Positions 51,497-59,756 of a stretch of 64,000 nucleotides of DNA are shown here, piece by piece. Every line of letters starts with the position of its first letter. The first letter of the stretch is position 1. The notes under the pieces were generated by a model that saw only the letters and a program-made list of their open reading frames with translations, was not told where the DNA came from and made no database searches. The translations under genes and the position numbers were made by a program. The DNA is from Sphingomonas sp. R647 (GTDB taxonomy: Bacteria > Pseudomonadota > Alphaproteobacteria > Sphingomonadales > Sphingomonadaceae): assembly GCF_020177055.1 (NCBI RefSeq), contig NZ_JAIQXT010000008.1, positions 1-64,000 on the forward strand, written 5' to 3'.

Positions 51497-52075
51497 ATGT
51501 TCCGCGCGCTCTATGACTGGACGCTGAAGCTCGCCGCGCACCGTCACTCCGACCGCTATCTGGCCGCGGTGTCGTTTGCCGAATCGAGCTTTTTTCCGAT
51601 TCCGCCTGATGTGATGCTGATCCCGATGATGCTGGCACAGCGCCAGCGCGCCTATTGGATCGCGACCATTTGTACCGTCGCATCGGTGCTGGGCGGCATT
51701 GCCGGTTATGCGATCGGATATTTCCTGTTCGACACGATCGGCCAGTGGGTGATCGACCTGTATCATCTGGGCGGCAAGGTCGAGACGGTGCGCGCGCTGT
51801 ATGACGAATGGGGCGCGGTGGTCACGCTGACCGCGGGGATCACGCCGCTGCCATTCAAGCTGATCACGATCGCCAATGGCTTTTTCAGCTATAATTTCCC
51901 GCTGTTCGTGATCCTCGCGATCATCGGGCGCGGCTTCCGCTTCTACCTGCTCGCCTTCCTCGTCCATCGCTGGGGCGAGCCGGTACAGGCGTTTATCGAG
52001 GAGCGGCTGACGCTGCTCGGCTGGCTGGCGATGGTGCTGCTGATCGGCGGCTTTGGTGTGATTACCCTGATTTGA
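51497..52075 (+). CDS. YqaA/DedA-type membrane protein
   Basis: A 192-residue inner-membrane protein of the YqaA/SNARE-associated family with four or five hydrophobic segments. The ESSFFPIPPDVMLIPMML and ITPLPFKLITIANGF motifs are typical. It may work in phospholipid homeostasis. It follows tRNA-Trp by about 45 bases and its stop overlaps the start of the next gene. Confidence 0.9.
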   Translation: MFRALYDWTLKLAAHRHSDRYLAAVSFAESSFFPIPPDVMLIPMMLAQRQRAYWIATICTVASVLGGIAGYAIGYFLFDTIGQWVIDLYHLGGKVETVRALYDEWGAVVTLTAGITPLPFKLITIANGFFSYNFPLFVILAIIGRGFRFYLLAFLVHRWGEPVQAFIEERLTLLGWLAMVLLIGGFGVITLI

Positions 52076-52485
52076 GCGGGCGCGAGGACACCGCAGCGCT
52101 GATCGAGCGCTATTACGCGGCGTTCAATGCCGGCGACAGTGACGCCATGCTCGCCTGCCTGACCGAGGATGTCGCGCACGACATCAATCAGGGTGGGCGG
52201 CAGAGCGGGAAGGCGGCGTTCCGCGATTTTCTGGGGCATATGGACCGCTGTTACCGCGAGCGGCTGGCCGATATCGTGGTGATGACGGCGCCGGACGGGA
52301 CGCGCGCGGCGGCGGAGTTTGTCGTGCACGGTGAATATCTGGCGAGCGACGCGGCGCTGCCACCGGCGACCGGGCAGACCTATGTCCTGCCTGCGGGTGC
52401 GTTTTTCGAGATTCGCGACGGCGCAATCGCCCGCGTGTCGGTCCATTACAACCTCGCCGACTGGATCGCTCAGGTCGGGGGATGA
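52072..52485 (+). CDS. NTF2/SnoaL-like protein
   Basis: A 137-residue protein with the alpha+beta barrel fold of the NTF2-like/SnoaL superfamily (AALIERYYAAFNAGDSDAML, MLACLTEDVAHDIN). It starts at TTG 52072, which overlaps the TGA of the YqaA gene (TTGA). The enzyme role and ligand are unknown. It is the second gene of an overlapping operon. Confidence 0.8.
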   Translation: MSGREDTAALIERYYAAFNAGDSDAMLACLTEDVAHDINQGGRQSGKAAFRDFLGHMDRCYRERLADIVVMTAPDGTRAAAEFVVHGEYLASDAALPPATGQTYVLPAGAFFEIRDGAIARVSVHYNLADWIAQVGG

Positions 52486-53069
52486 GCATCAGCGTCCGCA
52501 CGCTCGACCCCGGCGCGGTGCAGGACCGCATCGCCGATCTGGCGCGGTTGCGGATCGCGGTGTTTCGCGAGTGGCCGTATCTCTATGACGGCGATGCCGG
52601 GTATGAGAGCGGGTATCTCGCCAGCTTTGCCGCCGCGCCGCATGCGGTGCTGGTCGCGGCGTTCGATGGCGCGGACATTATCGGCATGGCGACGGCCTCG
52701 CCGCTGGCGGCGCAGGGCGCTGCAGTGCTGGAGCCGGTGGCGACGCACGGGTTCGATGTTCCCACGACCTTTTACTTCGGCGAATCGGTGCTGTTGCCGC
52801 AGTGGCGCGGGCGCGGGATCGGTCATGCGTTTTTCGACCAGCGCGAGGCAGGCGCGCGGCGGGCGGGGGCGACTCACGCCACCTTCTGTTCGGTGATCCG
52901 GCCTGACGATCATCCGATGCGACCGGCGGAGGCGCGCAGCCATGCGGCGTTCTGGACCGCGCGCGGCTATCGCGAAGTGCCGGGACTTGTCTGCACGATG
53001 CACTGGTCGGACATTGGCGCGGTGGGCGAGACGCCCCACCCGCTGCAATTCTGGAGTCGCGCGCTATGA
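52482..53069 (+). CDS. GNAT family N-acetyltransferase
   Basis: A 195-residue acetyltransferase. The acetyl-CoA loop is RGRGIGHAFFDQRE (motif R/Q-x-x-G-x-G) near residues 110-120. It would transfer an acetyl group to an amine; the substrate is unknown. It overlaps the previous and the next gene by four bases each (ATGA), showing strong coupling. Confidence 0.88.
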   Translation: MSISVRTLDPGAVQDRIADLARLRIAVFREWPYLYDGDAGYESGYLASFAAAPHAVLVAAFDGADIIGMATASPLAAQGAAVLEPVATHGFDVPTTFYFGESVLLPQWRGRGIGHAFFDQREAGARRAGATHATFCSVIRPDDHPMRPAEARSHAAFWTARGYREVPGLVCTMHWSDIGAVGETPHPLQFWSRAL

Positions 53070-53962
53070 CCGCCTTCACTCTCGCCACCTCCGCCTATCC
53101 GGTTGAGCAGCTGATCGCGTGGGATGATTATGCCGCGAAGATCGCGCGCTGGGTGGCGGAGGCGGCGGACGGCGGGGCGAAACTTGCGGTGTTCCCCGAA
53201 TATGCCGGGATGGAGCTGACCGCGCAGGATGCGGCGAGTGTCGCGGATCTGCACGGGTCGATCGCGGCGATGGGGGCGCTGGTTGAGCGGGTCGATGCGC
53301 TGCACGTCGAGCTTTCGGTGCGGCATGGCATCCATATCTGCGCGGGCAGCCTGCCGGTGCGTGAGGCGGACGGGGTGTTCCGCAACCATGCCCGGCTGTT
53401 TGCGCCGAGCGGGAAGAGCGGCACGCAGCGCAAGATCGTGATGACGCGGTTCGAGCGCGAGATCTGGAATATCGGCGCGGGATCGCCGCTGCATGTGTTC
53501 GACACCGATCTGGGGCGGATCGGGATTGCGATCTGTTACGATGTCGAATTCCCGTTGCTGGTCCGCGCGCAGGTGGAGGCGGGGGCGACCCTGATCCTCG
53601 CGCCATCGGCGACCGACACGCTGCACGGCTATCATCGCGTGCGGGTGGGGGCGCAGGCGCGGGCGCTGGAGAACCAATGCTATGTCGTGCAGTCTTCCGT
53701 GGTGGGGGATGCCGAATGGACCCCATCGCTCGGCACCAGCCATGGCGCGGCGGGGATTTACGGCCCGCCGGACCTGGGCTTTCCCGCCGACGGCGTGGTG
53801 GCGCGGGGCGCGGTCGATGCGCCGGGATGGGTGTTCGGAGAGATTGACCCCGAGAAGGTCGCGCGGGTGCGGCGTAAGGGGTCGGTGTTCAATTATCGGC
53901 ATTGGGACGAGCAGGGGGCGACGGTGACGCTGCCGGTGGTGGAGGTTGTGGATTTGCGGTGA
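53066..53962 (+). CDS. Carbon-nitrogen hydrolase (nitrilase superfamily)
   Basis: A 298-residue amidase of the nitrilase superfamily. The catalytic triad is Glu in FPEYAGME, Lys in RKIVMTRFE and Cys in AICYDVEFP. It would hydrolyse an amide bond. Together with the GNAT protein, which it overlaps, it may form a small-molecule modification unit: one gene acetylates and the other cleaves an amide. This pairing is inference. Confidence 0.9.
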   Translation: MTAFTLATSAYPVEQLIAWDDYAAKIARWVAEAADGGAKLAVFPEYAGMELTAQDAASVADLHGSIAAMGALVERVDALHVELSVRHGIHICAGSLPVREADGVFRNHARLFAPSGKSGTQRKIVMTRFEREIWNIGAGSPLHVFDTDLGRIGIAICYDVEFPLLVRAQVEAGATLILAPSATDTLHGYHRVRVGAQARALENQCYVVQSSVVGDAEWTPSLGTSHGAAGIYGPPDLGFPADGVVARGAVDAPGWVFGEIDPEKVARVRRKGSVFNYRHWDEQGATVTLPVVEVVDLR

Positions 53963-53994
53963 GGGGCAGTTCGCCGAGCGGCGACCACCATCGG

Positions 53995-55272
53995 TCAAGG
54001 CCGTTGGGTTCGATCTGCCAATTGCCAGGAGACCCTGACCCGCGCGCGGAACAGTTCCGCAAAGTTCCGCGCTTCACCCTGCGCTTCCACTGAGTAATCC
54101 CGATGGGTCGCAATCCGCGCATGGGCGCCGTCGGTGGCCTCACGGAACAGCGCCCGCGCTTGCGCGGGATTGCGGTCCCAGACCTCTGAAGTCAGTCCCA
54201 GCCACCAGGCGCCCCAGATCCGCTCCTGATCTTCCGTTCCCAACCGCAGCGAACGGATACGATAGGCTTCGATCAGCAAGGCGCGCGCCTCATCCCGGCT
54301 GCCCTTGACCCCCTGATTATACGCCAATGCCTCCGCCGCCTTCGCAACCAGCGTGCCGTCGGCACCCTGCACGCGCCGGGCAAGCGCATAGGCACGCCGA
54401 AAATAGCGCTCACCGTCTATGTTCTGCCGATTGAGCATGAGGCCGATATTACCAAGGATCGGGATCAGGCCGGGATGTTCTCCGAACCGTTCAAGGATCG
54501 TCAGTGCCTTCAGATAATCGTCGCCTGCCTCCCGATAGCGCCGCTGATTCCGTCTGATTTCGGCGAGCGCGTTGTAAGTGCGCGCGAGTTCTGGATCGTT
54601 TGGCGACAATCGTGCGAGGTTTTTCCGCAACGCATCGTGAAGATAGGGCTCCGCCAGCGCAAATTTGCCCTGAGCCATCAGGCTTTGTGCGAGATTGGTC
54701 ATCGTCGTGGCAATCGCCCGGTCATTCGGCCGGGTCCGTTGCTGCTCCATTTCCAATGCAGTGCGATGCAACGCCTCTGCTTCGGCATGGCGGCCCCGGA
54801 ATCCCAGATTGGAGGCCAGGTTGGCGTAGTGAAGCGCCTCAAGGTCGGGGTTGCGCGGTTTCAGCGCGCGCAGAATGTCCCCTGCGCGACGATGATAGGC
54901 CTCTGCCGCGGCCGGATCGCCGCGATCCTCCAGCGCCATGGCGATGAAGTTCAATGCCTCGAACCTATGGGCGCTCGCGCCTATGCCGTTGCGTTCGAGG
55001 ATCGATAGCGCATGGCGAGCAGCGCGCTCACTATCCTGTGGCAAGCCGATGCGTTTGCCAAGATCGGCCTGATCCAGCACCAGGTCGATGCACCGCCGCC
55101 CGCTTGGATCGGCCTGCGCGCAGGCATCGATCGCACGACGCAGCAACGCGCCAGCCTGCTGCAAATCGCCCGCCTTCATTGCAGCGCGTGCAGCAGCACG
55201 CGAGCGCTCGAAATCGGCATCGCCGGGCGATGCAGCGCCGATCAGCAAAAGCAACGAGACCGCCAGAGACAT
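53995..55272 (-). CDS. Secreted TPR-repeat protein (425 residues)
   Basis: A 425-residue protein with a signal peptide (ending about residue 18) and tandem tetratricopeptide-type repeats, for example AEAEALHRTALEMEQQ, KFALAEPYLHDAL and EAGDDYLKALTI. It is probably a periplasmic scaffold. It converges with the nitrilase gene and is divergent from secE. Confidence 0.8.
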   Translation of the reverse strand: MSLAVSLLLLIGAASPGDADFERSRAAARAAMKAGDLQQAGALLRRAIDACAQADPSGRRCIDLVLDQADLGKRIGLPQDSERAARHALSILERNGIGASAHRFEALNFIAMALEDRGDPAAAEAYHRRAGDILRALKPRNPDLEALHYANLASNLGFRGRHAEAEALHRTALEMEQQRTRPNDRAIATTMTNLAQSLMAQGKFALAEPYLHDALRKNLARLSPNDPELARTYNALAEIRRNQRRYREAGDDYLKALTILERFGEHPGLIPILGNIGLMLNRQNIDGERYFRRAYALARRVQGADGTLVAKAAEALAYNQGVKGSRDEARALLIEAYRIRSLRLGTEDQERIWGAWWLGLTSEVWDRNPAQARALFREATDGAHARIATHRDYSVEAQGEARNFAELFRARVRVSWQLADRTQRP

Positions 55273-55380
55273 GCCCCGACTCTAACTTTGGTTCGACCAT
55301 GCGTCGTCAGACATTCACGGTCCCTCCGCCATCCAATGGGCGATGCGCTGCAGGGTTGCGCTTCTCGCTCCCCAAGCCCC

Positions 55381-55409
55381 TTGCCCCCCTTTGCCCAAGT
55401 CGCTAGATA
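55381..55409 (+). promoter_or_regulatory. Promoter of secE-nusG
   Basis: TTGCCC (55381-55386) and TAGATA (55404-55409) are 17 bases apart. Transcription would start near 55416, about 98 bases before the secE GTG. Confidence 0.55.
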
Positions 55410-55513
55410 GCGTCCCCAATCCGACAGCGTGATGGGTTTCGCCGGGTTCCTTGAGTGAGGAGCCGGGCGGAGAAACCTGTCCCGAAGCCGGGCATTTTAT
55501 TCGTGAGGCAAAA

Positions 55514-55711
55514 GTGGCGAAGACGAATCCGCTGGAATTCATGCGCCAGGTGCAGGCCGAGACCAAGAAGGTCGTGTGGCCGACCCGCAAGGAAACGATC
55601 ATGACCGCGGTCATGGTGCTGATCATGGCGACGCTGCTCGGCCTCTTCTTCTTTGGCGTCGACCGTCTGTTCGGCGCGATCGTGAACTTCCTTCTCGGCC
55701 TTGCGGGCTGA
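55514..55711 (+). CDS. secE: Preprotein translocase subunit SecE
   Basis: A 65-residue single-helix subunit of the SecYEG channel. The motif QAETKKVVWPTRKET and a following hydrophobic helix are the SecE signature. It starts at GTG 55514 (VAKTNPLEF). nusG follows by 23 bases. Confidence 0.96.
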   Translation: MAKTNPLEFMRQVQAETKKVVWPTRKETIMTAVMVLIMATLLGLFFFGVDRLFGAIVNFLLGLAG

Positions 55712-55734
55712 GCGGCCAGATAACGGGAAAATCC

Positions 55735-56274
55735 ATGGCGGCGCGCTGGTACATCATTCACGCCTATTCGGGCTTTGAGAACAAGGTTCGGGACCAGATC
55801 CTGGCCGATGCGACGCGGCTTGGCCTCGATGCGCTGGTCGAATCGGTCGAGGTTCCGGTCGAGACGGTGACCGAAGTGCGCCGCGGCAAGAAGGTGCAGT
55901 CGGAGCGGAAGTTCTTCCCCGGCTACGTCCTCGCCAAGCTGGCGATGAACGACGACGTCTATCACCTGGTCAAGAACACGCCGAAGGTGACGGGTTTCCT
56001 GGGCAGCAGCGGCAAGCCGCAGCCGATCAGCGAAGCCGAAGCCGCGCGCATCCTGAACACCAAGGAAGAAGCCGCCGCCGCGCCCAAGCAGCAGATCAAG
56101 GTCGATTACGAGATCGGCGATTCGGTCAAGGTGCTGGACGGCCCGTTCGCGAGCTTCAACGGCGTGGTCGAGGAACTGGATTTCGACAAGTCGAAGGTCA
56201 AGGTTTCGGTTTCGATCTTTGGGCGTGCGACGCCGGTCGAGCTAGACTTCGATCAGGTGGAGCGGTCGAAGTAA
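55735..56274 (+). CDS. nusG: Transcription termination/antitermination protein NusG
   Basis: A 179-residue protein that binds RNA polymerase and Rho or ribosomes. The N-terminal RWYIIHAYSGFENKV and the C-terminal KOW domain (GDSVKVLDGPFASFNGVVEELD) are complete. It ends with a strong terminator at 56303-56330. rplK and rplA do not follow it here. Confidence 0.98.
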   Translation: MAARWYIIHAYSGFENKVRDQILADATRLGLDALVESVEVPVETVTEVRRGKKVQSERKFFPGYVLAKLAMNDDVYHLVKNTPKVTGFLGSSGKPQPISEAEAARILNTKEEAAAAPKQQIKVDYEIGDSVKVLDGPFASFNGVVEELDFDKSKVKVSVSIFGRATPVELDFDQVERSK

Positions 56275-56302
56275 GGCTTCGATACGGTTTTGGGTTACGG
56301 GA

Positions 56303-56330
56303 AAGCCGGGGTGACAGCCCCGGCTTTTTT
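56303..56330 (+). terminator. Rho-independent terminator of nusG
   Basis: A 9-bp stem (56303-56311 with 56318-56326) and a 6-base loop, ending in six T residues (56325-56330). Confidence 0.9.
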
Positions 56331-56399
56331 GTTGAGTAGCAGCGGGTTTTTTCGGGGTGTCGCGCCATTTGCGCGACGCCGCCGGCGACCTGAATTGCG

Positions 56400-57569
56400 C
56401 TACAGGTAACGCATCCACCAGCGCCCGCTCCGCCGTTTGATCGCGCCGAACCAGCGGCAGGCGAACCAGCACGGGACCGCAGCAGCGAGCGCAACCAGCC
56501 AGATCGCGCCGACATTGGGGACGCTGACGAGAACGCCCTCGCGATGCTGGATGACCATGCCGAGCGCGATGTTGAGCAGGTGGAGCCCGTAGAGGTGGAG
56601 GATGTAGAAGAAGAGCGGGACCGATCCGAACACCGTCAGCCAGCCGAGCAGCCGCGACGACATGCGGTCGAAGGCGGCCATCACCAGCGCGCCGGTCCCG
56701 AGCGTCAGCAGCGCAAAATCGGCCGATGGCGGATATTTGGTGAGGTTGAGAAAGCTCATGATCGTGCGCAGCGGCACTTCGCCGATGACCCATGGCGAGG
56801 GGTCGCCGTAGAGGTTGATCGTGCGCAGGACGGCGAACGCTGCGAGCATCGCGACGCCAATCCCGACTAGCCGAGCCTGGCGCGTCGGGGCCGGGACTTC
56901 GGCGCGGAACCACGGGCCGATGCCATAGCCAAGCATGATGATGCCGATCCATGGCAGCAGCGGGTAGGAGGTCCGCAGATCGCCGCCCCATGGCAGGTCG
57001 ATCAGCGTGCGGTCGTGCAGGATCGCCCACGGGATAAAATACCAGTCGCCGGGCGCTGCCGTAATCGGATCGAGCAGATTGTGCCCCAGCACGATCGCCG
57101 CGCCGAGCAGGATCAGCCAGCGGTGCGACAGATGGAGGAGCGCGGCCAAGGCGATCATCGACAGGCCGATGACCCAGATGACCTGAAGGTAGATCCGCGC
57201 TGGCGTGAAATCGAAGTTCCAGGCGAAGCCGACGACGGTGACTTCGAGAAGGATCAAAAACAGGCCGCGCTTCAGCAGAAAGCTGGATGCGGCGGCCTTG
57301 CCCCCCTTCGCCTCGCCGTAGAGGTAAGCGCTGAGCCCGGTCAGTGCGACGAAGATGGGGGCGCACAGATGCGCGGTCAGGCGGGTGAAGAACAACGCTG
57401 GCTCAGTCGTTGCGAGGTTCATCGGGTCGCTGACCTGCGCGTGGTAATAGAAGAATTCGCGCGCGTGATCGACGAGCATCAGCAGGATGACCAATCCGCG
57501 CAGCGCATCGATCGCAACGATGCGTGCGCGCGACGGATGCAACTGCGTCCCTGACGTTGCTGTGGTCAT
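56400..57569 (-). CDS. DUF1624 heparan-alpha-glucosaminide acetyltransferase-like membrane protein
   Basis: A 389-residue integral membrane protein with about ten helices. The N-terminal motif RIVAIDALRGLVILLMLVDH, with its Arg and His, is the DUF1624/HGSNAT-like signature of membrane acyltransferases. It would transfer an acyl group across or at the membrane. It starts one base after the stop of the TonB receptor gene, so the two share a message. Confidence 0.85.
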   Translation of the reverse strand: MTTATSGTQLHPSRARIVAIDALRGLVILLMLVDHAREFFYYHAQVSDPMNLATTEPALFFTRLTAHLCAPIFVALTGLSAYLYGEAKGGKAAASSFLLKRGLFLILLEVTVVGFAWNFDFTPARIYLQVIWVIGLSMIALAALLHLSHRWLILLGAAIVLGHNLLDPITAAPGDWYFIPWAILHDRTLIDLPWGGDLRTSYPLLPWIGIIMLGYGIGPWFRAEVPAPTRQARLVGIGVAMLAAFAVLRTINLYGDPSPWVIGEVPLRTIMSFLNLTKYPPSADFALLTLGTGALVMAAFDRMSSRLLGWLTVFGSVPLFFYILHLYGLHLLNIALGMVIQHREGVLVSVPNVGAIWLVALAAAVPCWFACRWFGAIKRRSGRWWMRYL

Positions 57570-57570
57570 G

Positions 57571-59625
57571 TCAGATATCGACCCGAAGCGTGGCGCGGAC
57601 GGTGCGCGGCGCGCCGGGATAGATCCACAAGGTGCTGTACGAGCTGGCGGCGTAGCGAGTGTCGAACAGGTTGTCCGCTTCCAAGCGCAGGCGCAGTTGG
57701 CGTGTCACCGGGGCCTCGATCGCGGCCTTGAACTTGGTGTAGGCCGGAAGGCGCGTGCCGCTGGCGTCGAGCCCAGCCGCACGATCGCCGACATAGGCTG
57801 CGCCTCCGCTGACCTGCCAGTCGCCCATGGTGCTGGGGATGCGGTGCACGATAAACAGCGTGGCGGCATGCTCGGGCACGTTGAGCACGGCGGGCGTGGC
57901 AAAGGCGGAGTCGTCGGCGCGGGCATGGGTCCAGGCATAGTTGAAGACGCCCTGCCAGCGTCGGCCCAGGCGGACCGATGTGTCGAGTTCAATGCCATGG
58001 CTGCGCAGATTGCCGACCGGGGCGAGGAAATTGGGATCGACGGGGTCGGTGGTCAGAATCCCCTTCTTGTCGATATCGAACCAGGTGACCGCGACGTCGA
58101 TGCCGGGCCAGGCGGCGGTAACGCCGACTTCATAGCCCTCGCCGCGTTCCGGTGCGAAGCCGACCCCGCTGCGATCCGTGCCGGAATTGAGGACGAAGTT
58201 CTGGCCCCAATTGGCGTGGACCGCGACGACATCGTCAACGCGATAGCGCGCGCCCATCCGCAGGTTCACCGGCTGATCGACGGCGCGACCGGTCAACCCG
58301 GTGTTGTTGTTGACGATGCGCTGGCGATAGGGGTCCAGCCGGGCGCCGCCGATCAGCGTCAGCCGATCGGTCACGTCCCACATGTCCTGGATGTAGAGCG
58401 TGCCCGACCAGCGGCTTTCGTCATTGTTGGTGAACGGCAGCAGCGGTGCGGCGACCGCGCCATAGACGGGTTGGAACAGGTCGATCGCATAGGGCGCGGC
58501 GGCGCTGGGATTGCGGCGCATCCAGCGCTCGCCATAGTCCAGCACATATCCCTTGGCGCCGATGCTGACGCGATGCGATCCAAGGTTGCCGACTAGCTCC
58601 AGACGTGCGGAGAGGTCTTCGACGGTGAAATCGCGCGACCGCCGCTGCCGCCACAGGTCGGTGCCGACGATCCGCGACTGATCCGCCGATAATCCCCGAA
58701 GCGACCCCGTGCGCCAGACGACGCCGCCTGACAGCGCCCAGTTGCCACCCAATTGCGCTTCGGCCGTCAGCTGGTGGCGTTCGTTGCGGAACAGCGTGTC
58801 GCCATTGGAGGGTTCGCCAAAGTAGCGAGAGCGCGGAAGTGCATTCGCGTCGCCGTTGATGGCCGGGATGCCGCGATCGAACGGCGTATCGAACCGGGTA
58901 AACTCACCGACATAGGTGAAGCGAAGCGCATCGCTGGGCCGCCAGGTCAGCGACGGCGAGATCACACTGCGCGTCAGCGACACGGTGTCGCGCCATCCGT
59001 CGCTGGTTTCGCTGGCGACCACGAGTCTGGCCGCGAGGGTCGATGAAAGCGGGCCAGTGGTGTCCAGCTCGAAACGGCGCGTGCCGAAAGACCCGATCAT
59101 CGCGGAGGCGTGGGCGCCCCAGGTAAAGCGCGGCACCTTGGTCACGATGTTCACGCGGCCACCCGGATCAACATCGCCGAACAGTGCGCCGGCCGGTCCC
59201 TTCAGCACTTCGATCCGCTCGACCGTGGCGGGATCGCGGGGCGGGGCCATGCCGCGATTGGCAAGGAATCCATCGACATAGAATTCGGCCCCGCCATCGG
59301 GTGTCCCCAGGAAGCCGCGGATGGCGAAATTGTCCAGCACGCCGCCGCGATTATTCTGCTGGCTGAAGCCACTGACGAGTTCGAGTGCGTCGCTGAGCCG
59401 GTAGGTGCCTGCGGCGCGCAGAAGGTCCTGTTCGATCGAGCGGCTCGACTGCGACATGCGCTCAGTCGCGATGTCGGACGACAGCGTCCGATCGACTGCG
59501 GTGCGCGTGCCGATAACGACGATGTCGCTCGAACCGTCGGTCGCTTCGGCAGGGTCGGTATCGGCGGTTCCGCCGACCGTCGGCGACATGAGGAGGGCAA
59601 TCGGCAGCGACAGGGAAGAGAGCAT
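57571..59625 (-). CDS. TonB-dependent siderophore receptor
   Basis: A 684-residue outer-membrane receptor of the siderophore type. The plug has SNRG-type features such as GFLGTPDGGAEFYVDGF, RIEVLKGPAGALFGDVDPGGRVNIV and the barrel ends VRATLRVDI. A signal peptide is short (residues 1-20). It probably takes up a ferric siderophore. The gene runs into the DUF1624 membrane protein with one base between them. I chose ATG 59625; an ATG 33 bases upstream is less likely. No Fur box is visible upstream. Confidence 0.88.
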   Translation of the reverse strand: MLSSLSLPIALLMSPTVGGTADTDPAEATDGSSDIVVIGTRTAVDRTLSSDIATERMSQSSRSIEQDLLRAAGTYRLSDALELVSGFSQQNNRGGVLDNFAIRGFLGTPDGGAEFYVDGFLANRGMAPPRDPATVERIEVLKGPAGALFGDVDPGGRVNIVTKVPRFTWGAHASAMIGSFGTRRFELDTTGPLSSTLAARLVVASETSDGWRDTVSLTRSVISPSLTWRPSDALRFTYVGEFTRFDTPFDRGIPAINGDANALPRSRYFGEPSNGDTLFRNERHQLTAEAQLGGNWALSGGVVWRTGSLRGLSADQSRIVGTDLWRQRRSRDFTVEDLSARLELVGNLGSHRVSIGAKGYVLDYGERWMRRNPSAAAPYAIDLFQPVYGAVAAPLLPFTNNDESRWSGTLYIQDMWDVTDRLTLIGGARLDPYRQRIVNNNTGLTGRAVDQPVNLRMGARYRVDDVVAVHANWGQNFVLNSGTDRSGVGFAPERGEGYEVGVTAAWPGIDVAVTWFDIDKKGILTTDPVDPNFLAPVGNLRSHGIELDTSVRLGRRWQGVFNYAWTHARADDSAFATPAVLNVPEHAATLFIVHRIPSTMGDWQVSGGAAYVGDRAAGLDASGTRLPAYTKFKAAIEAPVTRQLRLRLEADNLFDTRYAASSYSTLWIYPGAPRTVRATLRVDI

Positions 59626-59756
59626 CGTGATCCTGCAAGATGTGTGGTGATACAACATCTCATAGAATGGACGCGCTGCGATGCAACACGGAAATGTTAC
59701 GTGGTCAGGATGGCGTGTCCGCTATGGTCTCTGGAGACTGCGCGGGGTGGCGGAGG

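Noticed and set aside
59626..59756. Fur box before the siderophore-type receptor
   Set aside because: No palindrome or sequence close to the one at 46695-46715 was found.
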